A DNA stretch of 64,000 nt from Streptomyces phyllanthi (GCF_009377205.1 NZ_VJZE01000007.1:1-64000); one strand, 5' to 3'. Numbered from the stretch's first letter, positions 24,226 to 34,046 are shown. Notes: generated by a model not told the origin, from the letters alone. Translations and numbers: made by a program.

Positions 24226-25137
24226 CTACGCCGCGACCAGATACGAGAAGACGGACTCAAGGGACTCGTCCGAGGGCGAGACCGTCAGCAGGCGGATGCC
24301 GTGATCCCTCGCCACCTGCGGCAGCAGGGCCGTGAACCGGCCGAAGTCGACGGCCTGGATGCGCAACGCCCCCTCCGCCAGGTCCACCTCGATCCCCGCC
24401 GTCGACGGGTCCGCGATCAGTGCGGACGCGAGCGCGCGGTCGTCGCTGGAGCGGACCAGGTAACGGTGCGGGCGGTCGGTCATCAGGCGGCGGATGCGCC
24501 GGAAGTCACCGCTCGCCGCGTGCCGCCCCGCGACGATCACCTCGATATGGGCGGCGAGTTGCTCGACCTCCTCGAGGATGTGGGACGAGAACAGCACCGT
24601 GCGGCCCTCGTCGCCCATGCGCCGCAGCAGGTCCATGAGCTGCATGCGCTGGCGCGGGTCCATACCGTTGAAGGGCTCGTCGAGCAGGAGCAGGGACGGG
24701 TCGTGGACGAGGGCGCTCGCCATCTTCACGCGCTGCCGCATGCCCTTGGAGTACGTCGAGATCTTGCGGTCCTGCGCGTACTCCATCTCGACCGTGGCGA
24801 GGGCCTTTTGGGCGGCCTTCTTGCCGAGGCCGTGCAACTCGGCGTTGGCGACGACGAATTCGCGGCCCGTGAGGAAGTCGTACATCGCCTCGCGCTCGGG
24901 AACGATGCCGATGTGCCGGTAGATCTGCTCGTTGCGCCAGACCGGCTTGCCGTCGAGGGTGACGGAGCCCGTGGAGGGGGCGAGGAAGCCGCCCATCATG
25001 TTGATGAGGGTGGACTTCCCGGCGCCGTTCGGACCGAGCAGGCCGGTGACGCCGGGGCCGATCGTCATGGTGATGTCGTTGACGGCGACCACGTTGCCGA
25101 ACCAGCGGGACACGTGGTCGATGTTCAGCGTGGTCAC
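24226..25137 (-). CDS. ABC transporter ATP-binding protein (second set)
   Basis: 303 residues starting with GTG at 25137, which overlaps the stop of the upstream permease gene (GTGA). Walker A is GPNGAGKST, the signature is YSKGMRQRVKMASALVHDP and Walker B is LLLLDEPFNGMDP, followed by the H-loop SSHILEE. The C-terminal 80 residues are the usual ABC-2 accessory region, ending in an ESLESVFSYLVAA pattern. It is coupled to the permeases on both sides. Confidence 0.93.
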   Translation of the reverse strand: MTTLNIDHVSRWFGNVVAVNDITMTIGPGVTGLLGPNGAGKSTLINMMGGFLAPSTGSVTLDGKPVWRNEQIYRHIGIVPEREAMYDFLTGREFVVANAELHGLGKKAAQKALATVEMEYAQDRKISTYSKGMRQRVKMASALVHDPSLLLLDEPFNGMDPRQRMQLMDLLRRMGDEGRTVLFSSHILEEVEQLAAHIEVIVAGRHAASGDFRRIRRLMTDRPHRYLVRSSDDRALASALIADPSTAGIEVDLAEGALRIQAVDFGRFTALLPQVARDHGIRLLTVSPSDESLESVFSYLVAA

Positions 25138-26075
25138 AGCCCGACCTTTCGATAGCGGCGCATCAGCAGGCCGTAGCAGCCCGCGATGAGGCCCAGGACG
25201 ACGAGGACGTAGACGACTCCCTGCCCGTTCGAGGGCCCGACTCCGCCGGGGAAGGCGGAGGATGCGCCCAGGAAGGCGGACTGCACCCCGTCTATGAGCG
25301 TGATGGGAGAGAAGAGGCCGAGCCAGGGGATGACGTCGCTGCTCGACTGTTCGAAGGCGATGGCCTGGACGACGGACACGGCTCCGTAGGAGATGGTCAT
25401 GACGGCGATGACGGCCGCGACGCCGAAGCCGCGACGGGGTGTCACCGCCGAGATCACCAGGCCGATGCCGGCGAAGAGGAGCGAGAGCAGTGCCACGGAG
25501 AGCAGTCCCTGGGCGAATCCCTTTGTCTGGTCGGTGAAGTCGAGCTTGGCCAGCAGCGCGCCCACATAGAGCACGACGAGCGGCGCGGCGGTCAGGATGA
25601 ACAGCGCCGAGGCCAGCCCCGCGTACTTCGCGCGCACGTAGTCGGCGGTCTCGATGGGGCGGGAGAAGTACAGCGGCACCGTCTTGAAGCGCAGGTCGCG
25701 CGAGACGGCCTGCGGTGCCTGCGAAGCGAGGTACAGGCCGATCAGGGCCTGCATGATGACCGCGTACCGCGTGTAGTCGACGGGCAGGTCGTTCGCCTGT
25801 GTGGCGACCGCGACCGCCACCATGATCAGTGCGGGAACGCACATCACTGTGAAGAGCAGCATCGGCAGCACCTTGGACTTGGCCGAGCGGCCCAGCCCGT
25901 ACGCGCCGCGCAGGGACTGCGAGTAGAGGGACCGGCGGGCGTACGCGCGGCCCAGGCGCGGGCCGTCGTAGCTGCGGTAGCCGATGTCGTGGATGCGGGT
26001 CTGCTCACCCGCGCGCGCGGTGGGCTGCTCGCCCGCGCGTGCCGGGGCCTGGGTCCTGGACTGCTCAACCGCCAT
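25134..26075 (-). CDS. ABC-2 type transporter permease (first set)
   Basis: 313 residues. A polar N-terminal tail of about 70 residues (IHDIGYRSYDGPRLGRAYARRSLY) precedes six membrane helices. The loop with SRDLRFKTVPLYFSRPIETADYV is characteristic of ABC-2 permeases that pair with CcmA-like ATPases. Its start overlaps the preceding ATPase gene by 11 bp and its end overlaps the following one by 4 bp, so the block is tightly coupled. Confidence 0.88.
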   Translation of the reverse strand: MAVEQSRTQAPARAGEQPTARAGEQTRIHDIGYRSYDGPRLGRAYARRSLYSQSLRGAYGLGRSAKSKVLPMLLFTVMCVPALIMVAVAVATQANDLPVDYTRYAVIMQALIGLYLASQAPQAVSRDLRFKTVPLYFSRPIETADYVRAKYAGLASALFILTAAPLVVLYVGALLAKLDFTDQTKGFAQGLLSVALLSLLFAGIGLVISAVTPRRGFGVAAVIAVMTISYGAVSVVQAIAFEQSSSDVIPWLGLFSPITLIDGVQSAFLGASSAFPGGVGPSNGQGVVYVLVVLGLIAGCYGLLMRRYRKVGL

Positions 26076-27063
26076 GGCCGACCGCCTCCTTCCGTACGTC
26101 CGTCGCGTCCGCCGGGACGTCCGCCCGCTCGTCGCCGTCCTTGAAGACCTCCGAGATGTGATGCCTGCGCTGCTCCATGCGGACCAGTCCGAGGCCCAGG
26201 TCGGCGACCACGTCGCGCACGAGGTCGTACGTTTCCTCCCCCTGTGCGGTGAGCAGCAGGATGTGGCCCGCGCCGGGAAGGCCGGCGCCCTCGTGGGTCT
26301 CCACCCCGCGCGCGTGGAGCGCCTCGCGCATCACACGTGTGCCGTCGGGGTGCTCGTCGGTGTCGGTGACCTCGATCGCGAGCGTGGTCGTGATCTGGGT
26401 GAAGTCCTTGGTGGAGCTGGACCGCAGGAGCTTGCCGCCGTCGATGACGACCACGTGGTCGCAGGTGCGCTCCAGCTCGCCCAGCAGGTGGGAGGTGACC
26501 AGGACCGAGATGCCGAAGTCCGTGTGGATACGGCGGATCAGACCGAGCATCTCGTCACGGCCGACCGGGTCGAGGCCGTTGGTCGGCTCGTCCAGGAAGA
26601 CCATCTGCGGGTCATGGACCAGGGCCTGGGCGAGTTTGACGCGCTGCTTCATGCCTGTCGAGTAACCGCCGATGGGGCGGTAGCGCTCCTCGTAGAGACC
26701 GACGTGGCGCAACGTGTCCGCCGTGCGCTCGCGGGCCGCGGTCGGGGGGAGCCCGGACATACGAGCCATGTGCACGACGAACTCGGTGGCCGAGACGTCG
26801 GGCGGCAGGCAGTCGTGCTCCGGCATATAACCGACCCGCTCGCGGATGGCACCACCCGACGACGGGTCGGCGACGTCGAACCCGAGCACTTCGGCTCGGC
26901 CCTCCGTGGCGGGGGACAGACCCAGCAGGATCTTGATCAGTGTGGACTTGCCGGCTCCGTTGGCACCGACGAGTCCCGTCACACCGGGCCCGACGTCCAC
27001 GGAGAGCCGGTCAAGCGCGGTCACCCTGGGGAACCGCTTGCTCAGGCTTTCGGTCGCGATCAC
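26065..27063 (-). CDS. ABC transporter ATP-binding protein (first set)
   Basis: About 332 residues. GAAGG at 27071-27075 lies 7 bases before the GTG at 27063 and only 1 before the in-frame GTG at 27069, so 27063 is preferred. Walker A GANGAGKST, signature YSTGMKQRVKLAQALVHDP, Walker B MVFLDEPTNGLDP, H-loop TSHLLGE. The C-terminal 100 residues are the accessory domain. First gene of the four-gene minus-strand block: two ATPases and two permeases that may build one heteromeric or two parallel exporters. No regulator is adjacent. Confidence 0.93.
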   Translation of the reverse strand: MIATESLSKRFPRVTALDRLSVDVGPGVTGLVGANGAGKSTLIKILLGLSPATEGRAEVLGFDVADPSSGGAIRERVGYMPEHDCLPPDVSATEFVVHMARMSGLPPTAARERTADTLRHVGLYEERYRPIGGYSTGMKQRVKLAQALVHDPQMVFLDEPTNGLDPVGRDEMLGLIRRIHTDFGISVLVTSHLLGELERTCDHVVVIDGGKLLRSSSTKDFTQITTTLAIEVTDTDEHPDGTRVMREALHARGVETHEGAGLPGAGHILLLTAQGEETYDLVRDVVADLGLGLVRMEQRRHHISEVFKDGDERADVPADATDVRKEAVGHGG

Positions 27064-27306
27064 AGTCACGCCTTCGACGTTAGTGGCGCAGACCACAGCC
27101 GTCGTCACCCCGCAGAGCTGTCTGCGAGTCAGCCTCGAGTAGTACGGGCCCGTAGGGGTCCACCCCTGAGGTCGAACAACCGGGCGAGTGCGACGGACAT
27201 CGGCGGAAGGGGCCCTCATCCGTACGAGCCGGATGAGAAGAGGTACTGAGCGCATCACGACAAATACGGGATGGGTCAGAAAGGGCCAGACAGTGACGCC
27301 AGCCGG

Positions 27307-27345
<39 letters not shown>

Positions 27346-27347
27346 CG

Positions 27348-27356
27348 TTATCCACA
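27348..27356. promoter_or_regulatory. DnaA-box-like TTATCCACA next to the GCCA tract
   Basis: A single match to the E. coli-type DnaA box consensus in non-coding DNA. Same 9-mer occurs twice in the pheA-serS gap and once upstream of dnaB. Confidence 0.45.
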
Positions 27357-27458
27357 GGCCTCGTACGCGGCTATTGACGCACCCGTCGGTCATTGTCACA
27401 TTCGTCAGTGTCAAGTTCGGACACGTACCGAAGTCGGCATCGACCGGGGGGCAGGGCA

Positions 27459-29237
27459 ATGGCGAGGGGACCGGTGACGGGCGAGGGACTCACGGCCGCG
27501 CGGGAACGCTGGGTGCGGACGGGTGGCATCGAGCTGTGCGTCGCGGAGCTGGGCGACCCGGGCCGGCCCACGGTCATACTCGTGCACGGCTACCCCGACT
27601 CCAAAGAGGTGTGGTCCGAGGTCGCGCCCCGCCTGGCCGACCGCTTCCACGTCGTTCTCTACGACGTCCGCGGGCACGGCAGGTCCACGGCGCCGCAGCC
27701 GCTGCGCGGCGGATTCACCCTGGCCAAGCTGACCGACGACTTCCTCGCGGTCGCGGACGCGGTCAGCCCCGACCGGCCCGTGCACCTGGTGGGGCACGAC
27801 TGGGGATCGGTGCAGTGCTGGGAGTTCGTGACGGTCGGGCGCACCGAGGGGCGGATCGCCTCCTTCACCTCGATGTCCGGGCCTTCCCTCGACCACTTCG
27901 GGCACTGGATCAAGCAGCGCGTGAAGCGCCCGACGCCCCGCAAGGTGGGCCAGCTCCTCGGCCAGGGTGCCCGGTCCTGGTACGTGTATGTGCTGCACAC
28001 CCCCGCCCTGCCGGAGCTCGCCTGGCGCGGCCCTCTCGGCAAGCGGTGGCCCGGGATGCTCCAGCGGACGGAGAAGCTCCCCCCGGGTGACTACCCGACC
28101 CCGTCGCTGGCCAAGGACGCGGCGCACGGCGCGTGGCTGTACCGGGACAATCTCAGGGCACGGCTGTCCACCCCCCGCGACGACGCCTACGCACACGCGC
28201 CCGTGCAGCTCGTCACGGCCCTGAAGGACACGTTCCTGTCGGAGCGGCTCTACGACGGGCTGGAGCTGTGGGCCCCGCGGCTCACCCGCCGTACGCTCCC
28301 CGCCAAGCACTGGGTCCCGCTGACACGGCCCGATCAACTGGCCACCTGGATCACGGAGTTCGTCACGGCCACCGAGAGCGGCTCGCCCGCCCCGGCGCCC
28401 ACCGGCAAGCACGCCGACCGCTTCGGCGGGCAGCTCGTGCTGGTCACGGGCGCGGGCAGCGGCATCGGGCGGGCCACCGCCGTCGCGTTCGCCGAGGCCG
28501 GCGCGCGCGTGGTGGCCGTTGACCGCGACGCGGAGAGCGCGGCCCGTACGGCGGAGCTGTCACTCCTGACCGGCGCCCCCGAGGCCTGGGCCGAGCCGGC
28601 CGACGTCTCCGACGAGAAGGCCATGGAGGAGCTCGCCCGGAAGGTCGCCGCCGAGTACGGCGTGGTGGACGTGCTGGTGAACAACGCCGGGATCGGGCTG
28701 GGCGGCGCCTTCCTCGACACGACTCCCGAGGACTGGAAGAGAATCCTCGACGTCAACCTGTGGGGAGTGATCCACGGCTGCCGGCTCTTCGGCAGGCAGA
28801 TGGCCGAGCGCGGGCAGGGCGGCCATATCGTCAACATCGCGTCGGCGGCCGCGTTTCTGCCGTCGAAGTCCCTGCCCGCCTACAGCACCTCCAAGGCGGC
28901 CGTGCTGATGCTCAGCGAGTGCCTGCGCGCGGAGCTGGCCGGGCAGGGGATCGGGGTGTCGGCGATCTGCCCCGGCTTCGTGAACACCAACATCACCTCG
29001 ACCGCGCGCTTCGCGGGTGTCGACGCCGACGAGGAGAAACGGCTCCAGAAGAAGAGCGCGCGGCTGTACGGGCTGCGCAACTACCCGCCGGAGAAGGTCG
29101 CGGACGCGATCCTGCGTGCGGTCGTGCGCGACGAGGCCGTCGTCCCCGTCACCCCGGAGGCCCGCGGCGGCCGCCTCCTGTCCCGCTTCGCGCCGAAGGC
29201 GGTGCGCGCCCTCGCCCGAGTGGAGCCACCCCTGTGA
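27459..29237 (+). CDS. Alpha/beta hydrolase-SDR fusion oxidoreductase
   Basis: 592 residues made of two enzymes. Residues about 1-310 are an alpha/beta hydrolase: ILVHGYPDSKEVW (oxyanion region) and a nucleophile elbow reading VGHDWGSVQ, so Asp replaces the usual Ser (GHDWG), as in epoxide hydrolases and dehalogenases. Residues about 325-590 are a short-chain dehydrogenase: VTGAGSGIGRA (NAD(P) binding), NNAGIG, the catalytic Ser in IASAAAF and YSTSKAA (Tyr/Lys). The C-terminal SDR half ends with a RLLSRFAPKAVRAL helix. Such fusions are known in actinobacteria as SDR family oxidoreductases, and the chemistry linking the halves is not settled. The ATG at 27459 has CAGGG upstream. Confidence 0.9.
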   Translation: MARGPVTGEGLTAARERWVRTGGIELCVAELGDPGRPTVILVHGYPDSKEVWSEVAPRLADRFHVVLYDVRGHGRSTAPQPLRGGFTLAKLTDDFLAVADAVSPDRPVHLVGHDWGSVQCWEFVTVGRTEGRIASFTSMSGPSLDHFGHWIKQRVKRPTPRKVGQLLGQGARSWYVYVLHTPALPELAWRGPLGKRWPGMLQRTEKLPPGDYPTPSLAKDAAHGAWLYRDNLRARLSTPRDDAYAHAPVQLVTALKDTFLSERLYDGLELWAPRLTRRTLPAKHWVPLTRPDQLATWITEFVTATESGSPAPAPTGKHADRFGGQLVLVTGAGSGIGRATAVAFAEAGARVVAVDRDAESAARTAELSLLTGAPEAWAEPADVSDEKAMEELARKVAAEYGVVDVLVNNAGIGLGGAFLDTTPEDWKRILDVNLWGVIHGCRLFGRQMAERGQGGHIVNIASAAAFLPSKSLPAYSTSKAAVLMLSECLRAELAGQGIGVSAICPGFVNTNITSTARFAGVDADEEKRLQKKSARLYGLRNYPPEKVADAILRAVVRDEAVVPVTPEARGGRLLSRFAPKAVRALARVEPPL

Positions 29238-29331
29238 GCACGCGAAGAGCGGCCCGGGCGGCGGGCCGGCCCAGAGGCATCACGCGCGTACGTGGCGGGA
29301 CTTCACGCCCGGACGGGGAAAGGCAGGGGCC

Positions 29332-30276
29332 GTGAGCGACGGATCGGCCGGTGTCGCCCACCGCATCGAGGACCTGGCACACCACAGCGGCGCCACGGTC
29401 CGGACGATACGTGCCTATCAGGACCGCGGACTGCTCCCCCGCCCCGAGCGCCGGGGCCGGGCCAACGTGTACTCGGACGCCCACGTGGCCCGCCTCCGCC
29501 AGATCGCCGACCTCCTGGGCCGCGGATACACGCTGGCTTCCATCAAGGAGCTCCTGGATGCCTGGGACACGGGCCGTGGCCTCGGCGGGATCCTGGGCCT
29601 GGTCGCCGGGTTCGACAGGCCGTGGACCGGCGAGGAGACCCTGCGGATCTCCCGGGCCGAGCTGGAGGAGCGGTTCGGCGGCGGCCCGGGTGACGCGGCG
29701 GTGCCGGACGCGGTCGAGCTGGGCGTACTGGCGCCCGTTCCCGGTGAGGACGATCTGTTCCACGTGTCGAGCCCCCAAGAGCTGTCCCTGGCAGTCCAGT
29801 TGCACACCGCCGGGGTCCCGCTGTCCGCGGTCGCCGGTCGGCTGCGGGAGTTGAGGGAGCAGGTGGAGCATCTCACCTCCCGCTTCCTGGAGTTCGCCGA
29901 CGAGCAGGTCGTCACGCGCCACCTGGACCGGCACCACCCTTCTGACCACGCGGAGGCGACCGAGGCGGCATGCGTACGGCGGCTGCGCCCACTCGCGCGG
30001 CAGACCGTGGACGTCGAACTGGCGCGTGCCATGGGTGCGTTCACCGACCGGCACCGGGAACACGACCTTGGTACCGGTCAGTCCTTGGAGCCCGCGGAGG
30101 GGACGTGTCCCGTACCGATACCGGTCGCGACAATGCGGGCCGTGGAAGCATTGGTCGGCCCCGAGCACAGCGCCCAGTTCGTCACGATCGCCGCCGAACG
30201 AGAGGTACGGGCACGGGTTTTGGACTCACTCACAGCAAACCGCACCAAAGAGACGGAAGTTACCCAAATACCCTGA
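29332..30276 (+). CDS. MerR family transcriptional regulator
   Basis: 314 residues, GTG start at 29332 (AGGCAGGGGCC upstream). The winged-helix MerR domain occupies about 10-80 (DLAHHSGATVRTIRAYQDRGLLPRP is split across helix-turn-helix and wing; VARLRQIADLLGRGYTL follows). The long C-terminal domain (about 100-314) has no Cys cluster for metal, so a small-molecule ligand is more likely. It follows the hydrolase-SDR gene by 94 bp in the same direction and may respond to its substrate, which is an inference. Confidence 0.88.
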   Translation: MSDGSAGVAHRIEDLAHHSGATVRTIRAYQDRGLLPRPERRGRANVYSDAHVARLRQIADLLGRGYTLASIKELLDAWDTGRGLGGILGLVAGFDRPWTGEETLRISRAELEERFGGGPGDAAVPDAVELGVLAPVPGEDDLFHVSSPQELSLAVQLHTAGVPLSAVAGRLRELREQVEHLTSRFLEFADEQVVTRHLDRHHPSDHAEATEAACVRRLRPLARQTVDVELARAMGAFTDRHREHDLGTGQSLEPAEGTCPVPIPVATMRAVEALVGPEHSAQFVTIAAEREVRARVLDSLTANRTKETEVTQIP

Positions 30277-30288
30277 ACGACCCTGAGG

Positions 30289-30342
30289 TTGTCCACAGAT
30301 TCGCCAATTCCCCTGTGGATAACTGCACTTGCTTGTGGATCA
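30289..30342. promoter_or_regulatory. Three DnaA-box-like sites in the gap after the MerR gene
   Basis: TTGTCCACA (30289-30297, perfect Streptomyces consensus), TTATCCACA on the minus strand (30314-30322) and TGATCCACA on the minus strand (30334-30342). They lie within 54 bp, in an AT-rich 149-bp gap. Spacing between centres is about 25 and 20 bp. Confidence 0.6.
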
Positions 30343-30425
30343 AACATCCGGATCAAAATCGCGTGCGTGATACGCGTCTCCCCAGGCACGCTGACGGGAT
30401 GAAGGAACAACAAGGAGCGAGACGC

Positions 30426-30974
30426 ATGGACGACCGACGCACCGTCAAGGTGTCCAAGTACCTCGCCAAGCACCTGCGACACCAGCCCGAGCGGATCGGG
30501 CTCACTCTCGACGACCGCGGCTGGGTGGAGATCGACACGCTCCTCGACGCGGCCGCCGCACACGGCTTCCGGCTCACCAGAGCCGAACTCGACCACGTGG
30601 TAGCCGTCAACGACAAACAGCGCTTCGCCGTCGAGGGCACCCGCATCCGAGCCAGCCAGGGCCACACCGTCGAGGTCGACCTCGGCCTGTCCCCGGCGAC
30701 GCCACCGCCGTACCTGTACCACGGGACCGTGGCCCGCAACCTGGAGGCCATCCGGACCGAGGGTCTGCGCGCCATGAACCGGCACGCCGTGCACCTCTCA
30801 CCCGACCGCGAGACGGCCACCCGTGTGGGCGCCCGCCGCGGCCGTCCCGTCGTGCTCTCCGTGGACGCCGGTGCCATGCACCGCGACGGCCATGTGTTCC
30901 ACGTCAGCGACAACGGCGTATGGCTGACCGAGGCCGTACCACCGCGGTACCTGCGCTTTCCGGGACCTCACTGA
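30426..30974 (+). CDS. kptA: RNA 2'-phosphotransferase (Tpt1/KptA family)
   Basis: 182 residues; AAGGAG lies 8 bases before the ATG at 30426. The family removes a 2'-phosphate from RNA (the eukaryotic tRNA-splicing by-product) by NAD-dependent ADP-ribosyl transfer. Seen here: [18 protein letters not shown] (N-terminal RNA-binding domain), [13 protein letters not shown] (NAD-binding HGT), [19 protein letters not shown] and [10 protein letters not shown]. Bacteria lack the splicing pathway that creates the substrate, so the natural role is open; ADP-ribose capping of nucleic-acid 5'-phosphates has been reported for some family members. Stand-alone gene with its own DnaA-box-rich upstream region. 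Confidence 0.93.
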   Translation: MDDRRTVKVSKYLAKHLRHQPERIGLTLDDRGWVEIDTLLDAAAAHGFRLTRAELDHVVAVNDKQRFAVEGTRIRASQGHTVEVDLGLSPATPPPYLYHGTVARNLEAIRTEGLRAMNRHAVHLSPDRETATRVGARRGRPVVLSVDAGAMHRDGHVFHVSDNGVWLTEAVPPRYLRFPGPH

Positions 30975-31053
30975 CCGACCCGGGGCGCACCGGGCGCGAG
31001 TGCCGGGCCTCGCGGCCCCGCACCAGGCCACGACGCCGCTTAGGCTCTGAACC

Positions 31054-31956
31054 ATGAGTCTGCGTCTGAGCACCGTGATCCTCCCGTACGTCCGCTGGCA
31101 CGAGGGCGGACGATCCGCGTGGCAGCGGGCCGAGCAGCTCGGGTTCCACACCGCCTTCACGTACGACCACCTGTCCTGGCGGAGCTTCCGGGACGGGCCC
31201 TGGTTCGGAGCGATACCCACTCTGACGGCCGCGGCCGCCATCACCGACCGCCTGCGTCTGGGCACCCTGGTCACCTCGCCGAACTTCCGGCACCCGGTGA
31301 CCCTCGCCAAGGAACTGATCTCCCTCGACGACATCTCGGGCGGCCGTGTCACCCTCGGCGTCGGCGCCGGCGGGACCGGCTTCGACTCCACCGCGCTCGG
31401 CCATGAGCCGTGGACACCGCGCGAGCGCGCCGACCGCTTCGCCGAGTTCGTCTCCCTGCTCGACCGGCTGCTGACCGAGGACTCCGTGTCCTACGAGGGC
31501 GACTTCTACTCGGCACACGAGGCACGCACCATCCCCGGCTGCGTACAGCGCCCCCGGCTGCCCTTCGCGGTGGCCGCCACAGGGCCACGGGGCATGAAGC
31601 TGGCCGCGCGGTACGGCCAGGCATGGGTGACCACCGGGGACCCCAAGCTGTACGAGACGGGCACTCCCGAACAGTCGGTCGCGGCCCTGCGCGGGCAGAC
31701 CGAGAAGCTGACGGACGCGTGCGTCGCGATCGGCCGTGACGTGGCCGGCCTCGACAAGGTGCTGCTCACCGGTTTCACCCCCGACCGCGGCCGTCCGCTC
31801 CAGTCGCTGGACGCCTTCGTGGACTTCGCGGGCCGCCACGCCGAGTTGGGCTTCACCGACATCGTGATCCACTGGCCCATCCCCGACTCCGACTTCTCGG
31901 CCGACGAGAAGGTCTTCGAGCGCATCGCCATGGAGGCACCGGCACAGCTGCGATGA
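31054..31956 (+). CDS. LLM-class (F420-type) flavin-dependent oxidoreductase
   Basis: 300 residues with the bacterial-luciferase-like TIM barrel: [11 protein letters not shown] near 35, [32 protein letters not shown] split around residues 70-105, and [14 protein letters not shown]. Streptomyces members mostly use coenzyme F420 rather than FMN, which is inferred from the family. Substrate unknown. The stop overlaps a possible ATG for the next HAD gene (ATGA), so the two may be cotranscribed. Confidence 0.88.
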   Translation: MSLRLSTVILPYVRWHEGGRSAWQRAEQLGFHTAFTYDHLSWRSFRDGPWFGAIPTLTAAAAITDRLRLGTLVTSPNFRHPVTLAKELISLDDISGGRVTLGVGAGGTGFDSTALGHEPWTPRERADRFAEFVSLLDRLLTEDSVSYEGDFYSAHEARTIPGCVQRPRLPFAVAATGPRGMKLAARYGQAWVTTGDPKLYETGTPEQSVAALRGQTEKLTDACVAIGRDVAGLDKVLLTGFTPDRGRPLQSLDAFVDFAGRHAELGFTDIVIHWPIPDSDFSADEKVFERIAMEAPAQLR

Positions 31957-32072
31957 GCGCGGACGAAACGGAGCCGACCATGACGGGCCACAACGCCGCT
32001 GGTGAGGACAGTGATCACTCGCCTGCGCGAGCTCCCGTACGGGCGCGAGGACCCATACGCGAGAATGAGGCG

Positions 32073-32948
32073 GTGACCTCAGCGACGAGACAGCCCGAGA
32101 CTCCGGCCCCGACCGTTCCGCCCCGGCTGATCGCCACAGACCTCGACGGCACCCTGCTGCGCGACGACCAGTCGGTCTCCGTGCGCACCGTCGCCGCCCT
32201 CGCGGCCGCCGAGGAAGCGGGCATCGAGGTCTTCTTCGTCACCGGCCGCCCGGCCCGCTGGATGGACGTCGTCAGCGAGCACGTCCATGGCCACGGCCTG
32301 GCGATCTGCGGGAACGGCGCCGCCGTGGTCGACCTGCACGGCGGCCCGGGCGCCCACCGCTTCGTCAAGGTCCGGGAGCTCGCACGCGAGAACGCCCTCG
32401 ACGCCGTACGGCTGCTGCGCGCGGCCGCGCCGGGGACCGTGTACGCCGTCGAGCAGACATACGGCTTCCACCAGGAGCCGGAGTACCCGAAGCTGCACAT
32501 GGAGATCCCCGACACCCTGGAGCCCGCGGAGAAGCTGCTGGCCCCGGACGGCGTCGCCGCGGCGGAGCCGGTGCTCAAGATCCTCGCGTACCACCCCGAG
32601 ATCGACCCCGACGCCTTCCTCGCCACTGCCCGCATCGCCGTGGGCGGCCGGGCCACGATCACCCGGTCCAGCCCCAGCGCCCTGCTGGAGATCAGCGGCC
32701 CCGGCGTCTCCAAGGCGAGCACGCTCGCGCTGTGCTGCGCCGAGCGAGGCATCTCCCACGAGGAGGTCGTCGCCTTCGGGGACATGCCGAACGACGTCGA
32801 GATGCTCACCTGGGCGGGCCGTTCGTACGCCATGGGAAACGCGCACCCCGACGTGATCGCCGCGGCTTCGGGGCGGACCGTCGCCAACAACGAGGACGGG
32901 GTGGCCGTCGTGATCGAGCAGCTGCTGATGGAGCACCAGCAGTCGTAG
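32073..32948 (+). CDS. Cof-type HAD-IIB phosphatase (second copy)
   Basis: About 291 residues. Motifs: [35 protein letters not shown] (Lys) and [11 protein letters not shown]. It shares architecture with the gene after serS, and the C-termini are close ([13 protein letters not shown] versus [14 protein letters not shown]), so the two are paralogues. The GTG at 32073 gives [11 protein letters not shown], the start I recall from relatives; in-frame ATGs at 31953 (overlapping the previous stop) and 31980 (GGAG at good spacing) are possible. It converges on the M23 peptidase gene 33 bp away. Confidence 0.88.
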   Translation: MTSATRQPETPAPTVPPRLIATDLDGTLLRDDQSVSVRTVAALAAAEEAGIEVFFVTGRPARWMDVVSEHVHGHGLAICGNGAAVVDLHGGPGAHRFVKVRELARENALDAVRLLRAAAPGTVYAVEQTYGFHQEPEYPKLHMEIPDTLEPAEKLLAPDGVAAAEPVLKILAYHPEIDPDAFLATARIAVGGRATITRSSPSALLEISGPGVSKASTLALCCAERGISHEEVVAFGDMPNDVEMLTWAGRSYAMGNAHPDVIAAASGRTVANNEDGVAVVIEQLLMEHQQS

Positions 32949-32981
32949 CCCGATGGCTCGACCGTAGTCGTAGCGGATGGG

Positions 32982-34046
32982 CTAGAGCTCGACCCCATGC
33001 CGCAGCAGCCACGGGACCGGGTCGATCCCCGAGCCGAGCTCCGGTGTGACCCGTACCTCGAAGTGCAGATGGGGCCCGGTGGAGTTGCCGGTCGTGCCCG
33101 ACTGGCCGATCCACTGCCCCGGGTCCACCCGCTCACCCCGGTCGACGGTGACGGCGGCGAGATGGGCGTACTGCGTGTAGTAGCCGTTGGCATGCCGGAT
33201 CACGATCTCGATGCCGAAGGCGCCCCCGCAGGACACCCGCACGACCCGACCCGCCCCGACGGCCCGTACCGGCGTGCCGATGGGCACCGCGAAGTCCTGC
33301 CCGGTGTGCCGGTGCGCCCAGCGTTCACCGCCGCTGCCGAAGCTCGCGGAGAGTTCGTACGTCTCCACGGGCGCGACCCATGCGCGCGTGGAGCCCCTGT
33401 GGAGCTGGTCCAGCCGGGTGGCTCCGCGGCACGCGCCCGCTGCCACTGAAGCATCCGCCTGGCCCTGGAGCGTCCACCGCGCCGCTTCGAGCTTCTTCTC
33501 GATCGCCCGCCTGGTCTCGGCGAGTTCGGCGTTCCACCGCTCCAGCTTCTGCCATTTCGCGGCCGCCTCCGCCTCGTCAGCGGCGAGCCTGGCCTCTGCG
33601 CGGCGGCTTTTGACGACCGCGTTGTCGACCGCTGTGTCCGCCTGCGACACGGCCCGTTGACCGCGCATCAGCTCCTCGGGATCGTCCGCGAGGAGCATCT
33701 GCGCGGTGTACGGCAACCCTCCGCCCGCACGGTAATGGGCACGCGCGATCCGCCCGAGGTCCTCGTGCAGCACCTCCGTCCGGGCCCGCTCACGGGTCAG
33801 GAGGCCCTCCAACCGCCGCGCCTCCGCCTGCTGCGCCTCGGCTTCCCGACGCCCCAGCTCGTACTGCCGCGTCGCCAACGCCGCCTCCTCGTACAGCCGC
33901 GCCACCCGAACACTGCTCCCGGCGATGCCGTGAGCTCCGGTGCCTCCGTGGTCCCCCTCCGCCACCGCCGGCCGTGCCACGACGAGCGCGCACATGCACA
34001 ACAGCACCGAGATGAGCAGCGGGTGGCGGCGACGAAGTGAACGCAT
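32982..34046 (-). CDS. Secreted M23 (LytM-type) peptidoglycan endopeptidase with coiled coil
   Basis: 354 residues starting ATG 34046. A signal peptide (about 1-29, ending PAVA) is followed by a long Ala/Glu/Arg-rich coiled coil (about 45-195, with REAEAQQAEARRLEGLL) and the LytM domain (about 225-350). Zinc ligands are the His and Asp of HTGQDF and the second His of HLHFEV. The coiled-coil plus M23 layout is that of EnvC/NlpD-like cell-wall hydrolases or their activators. The active site is complete here, so a real endopeptidase is likely. Transcribed toward the HAD gene, separate from cydDC. Confidence 0.92.
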   Translation of the reverse strand: MRSLRRRHPLLISVLLCMCALVVARPAVAEGDHGGTGAHGIAGSSVRVARLYEEAALATRQYELGRREAEAQQAEARRLEGLLTRERARTEVLHEDLGRIARAHYRAGGGLPYTAQMLLADDPEELMRGQRAVSQADTAVDNAVVKSRRAEARLAADEAEAAAKWQKLERWNAELAETRRAIEKKLEAARWTLQGQADASVAAGACRGATRLDQLHRGSTRAWVAPVETYELSASFGSGGERWAHRHTGQDFAVPIGTPVRAVGAGRVVRVSCGGAFGIEIVIRHANGYYTQYAHLAAVTVDRGERVDPGQWIGQSGTTGNSTGPHLHFEVRVTPELGSGIDPVPWLLRHGVEL

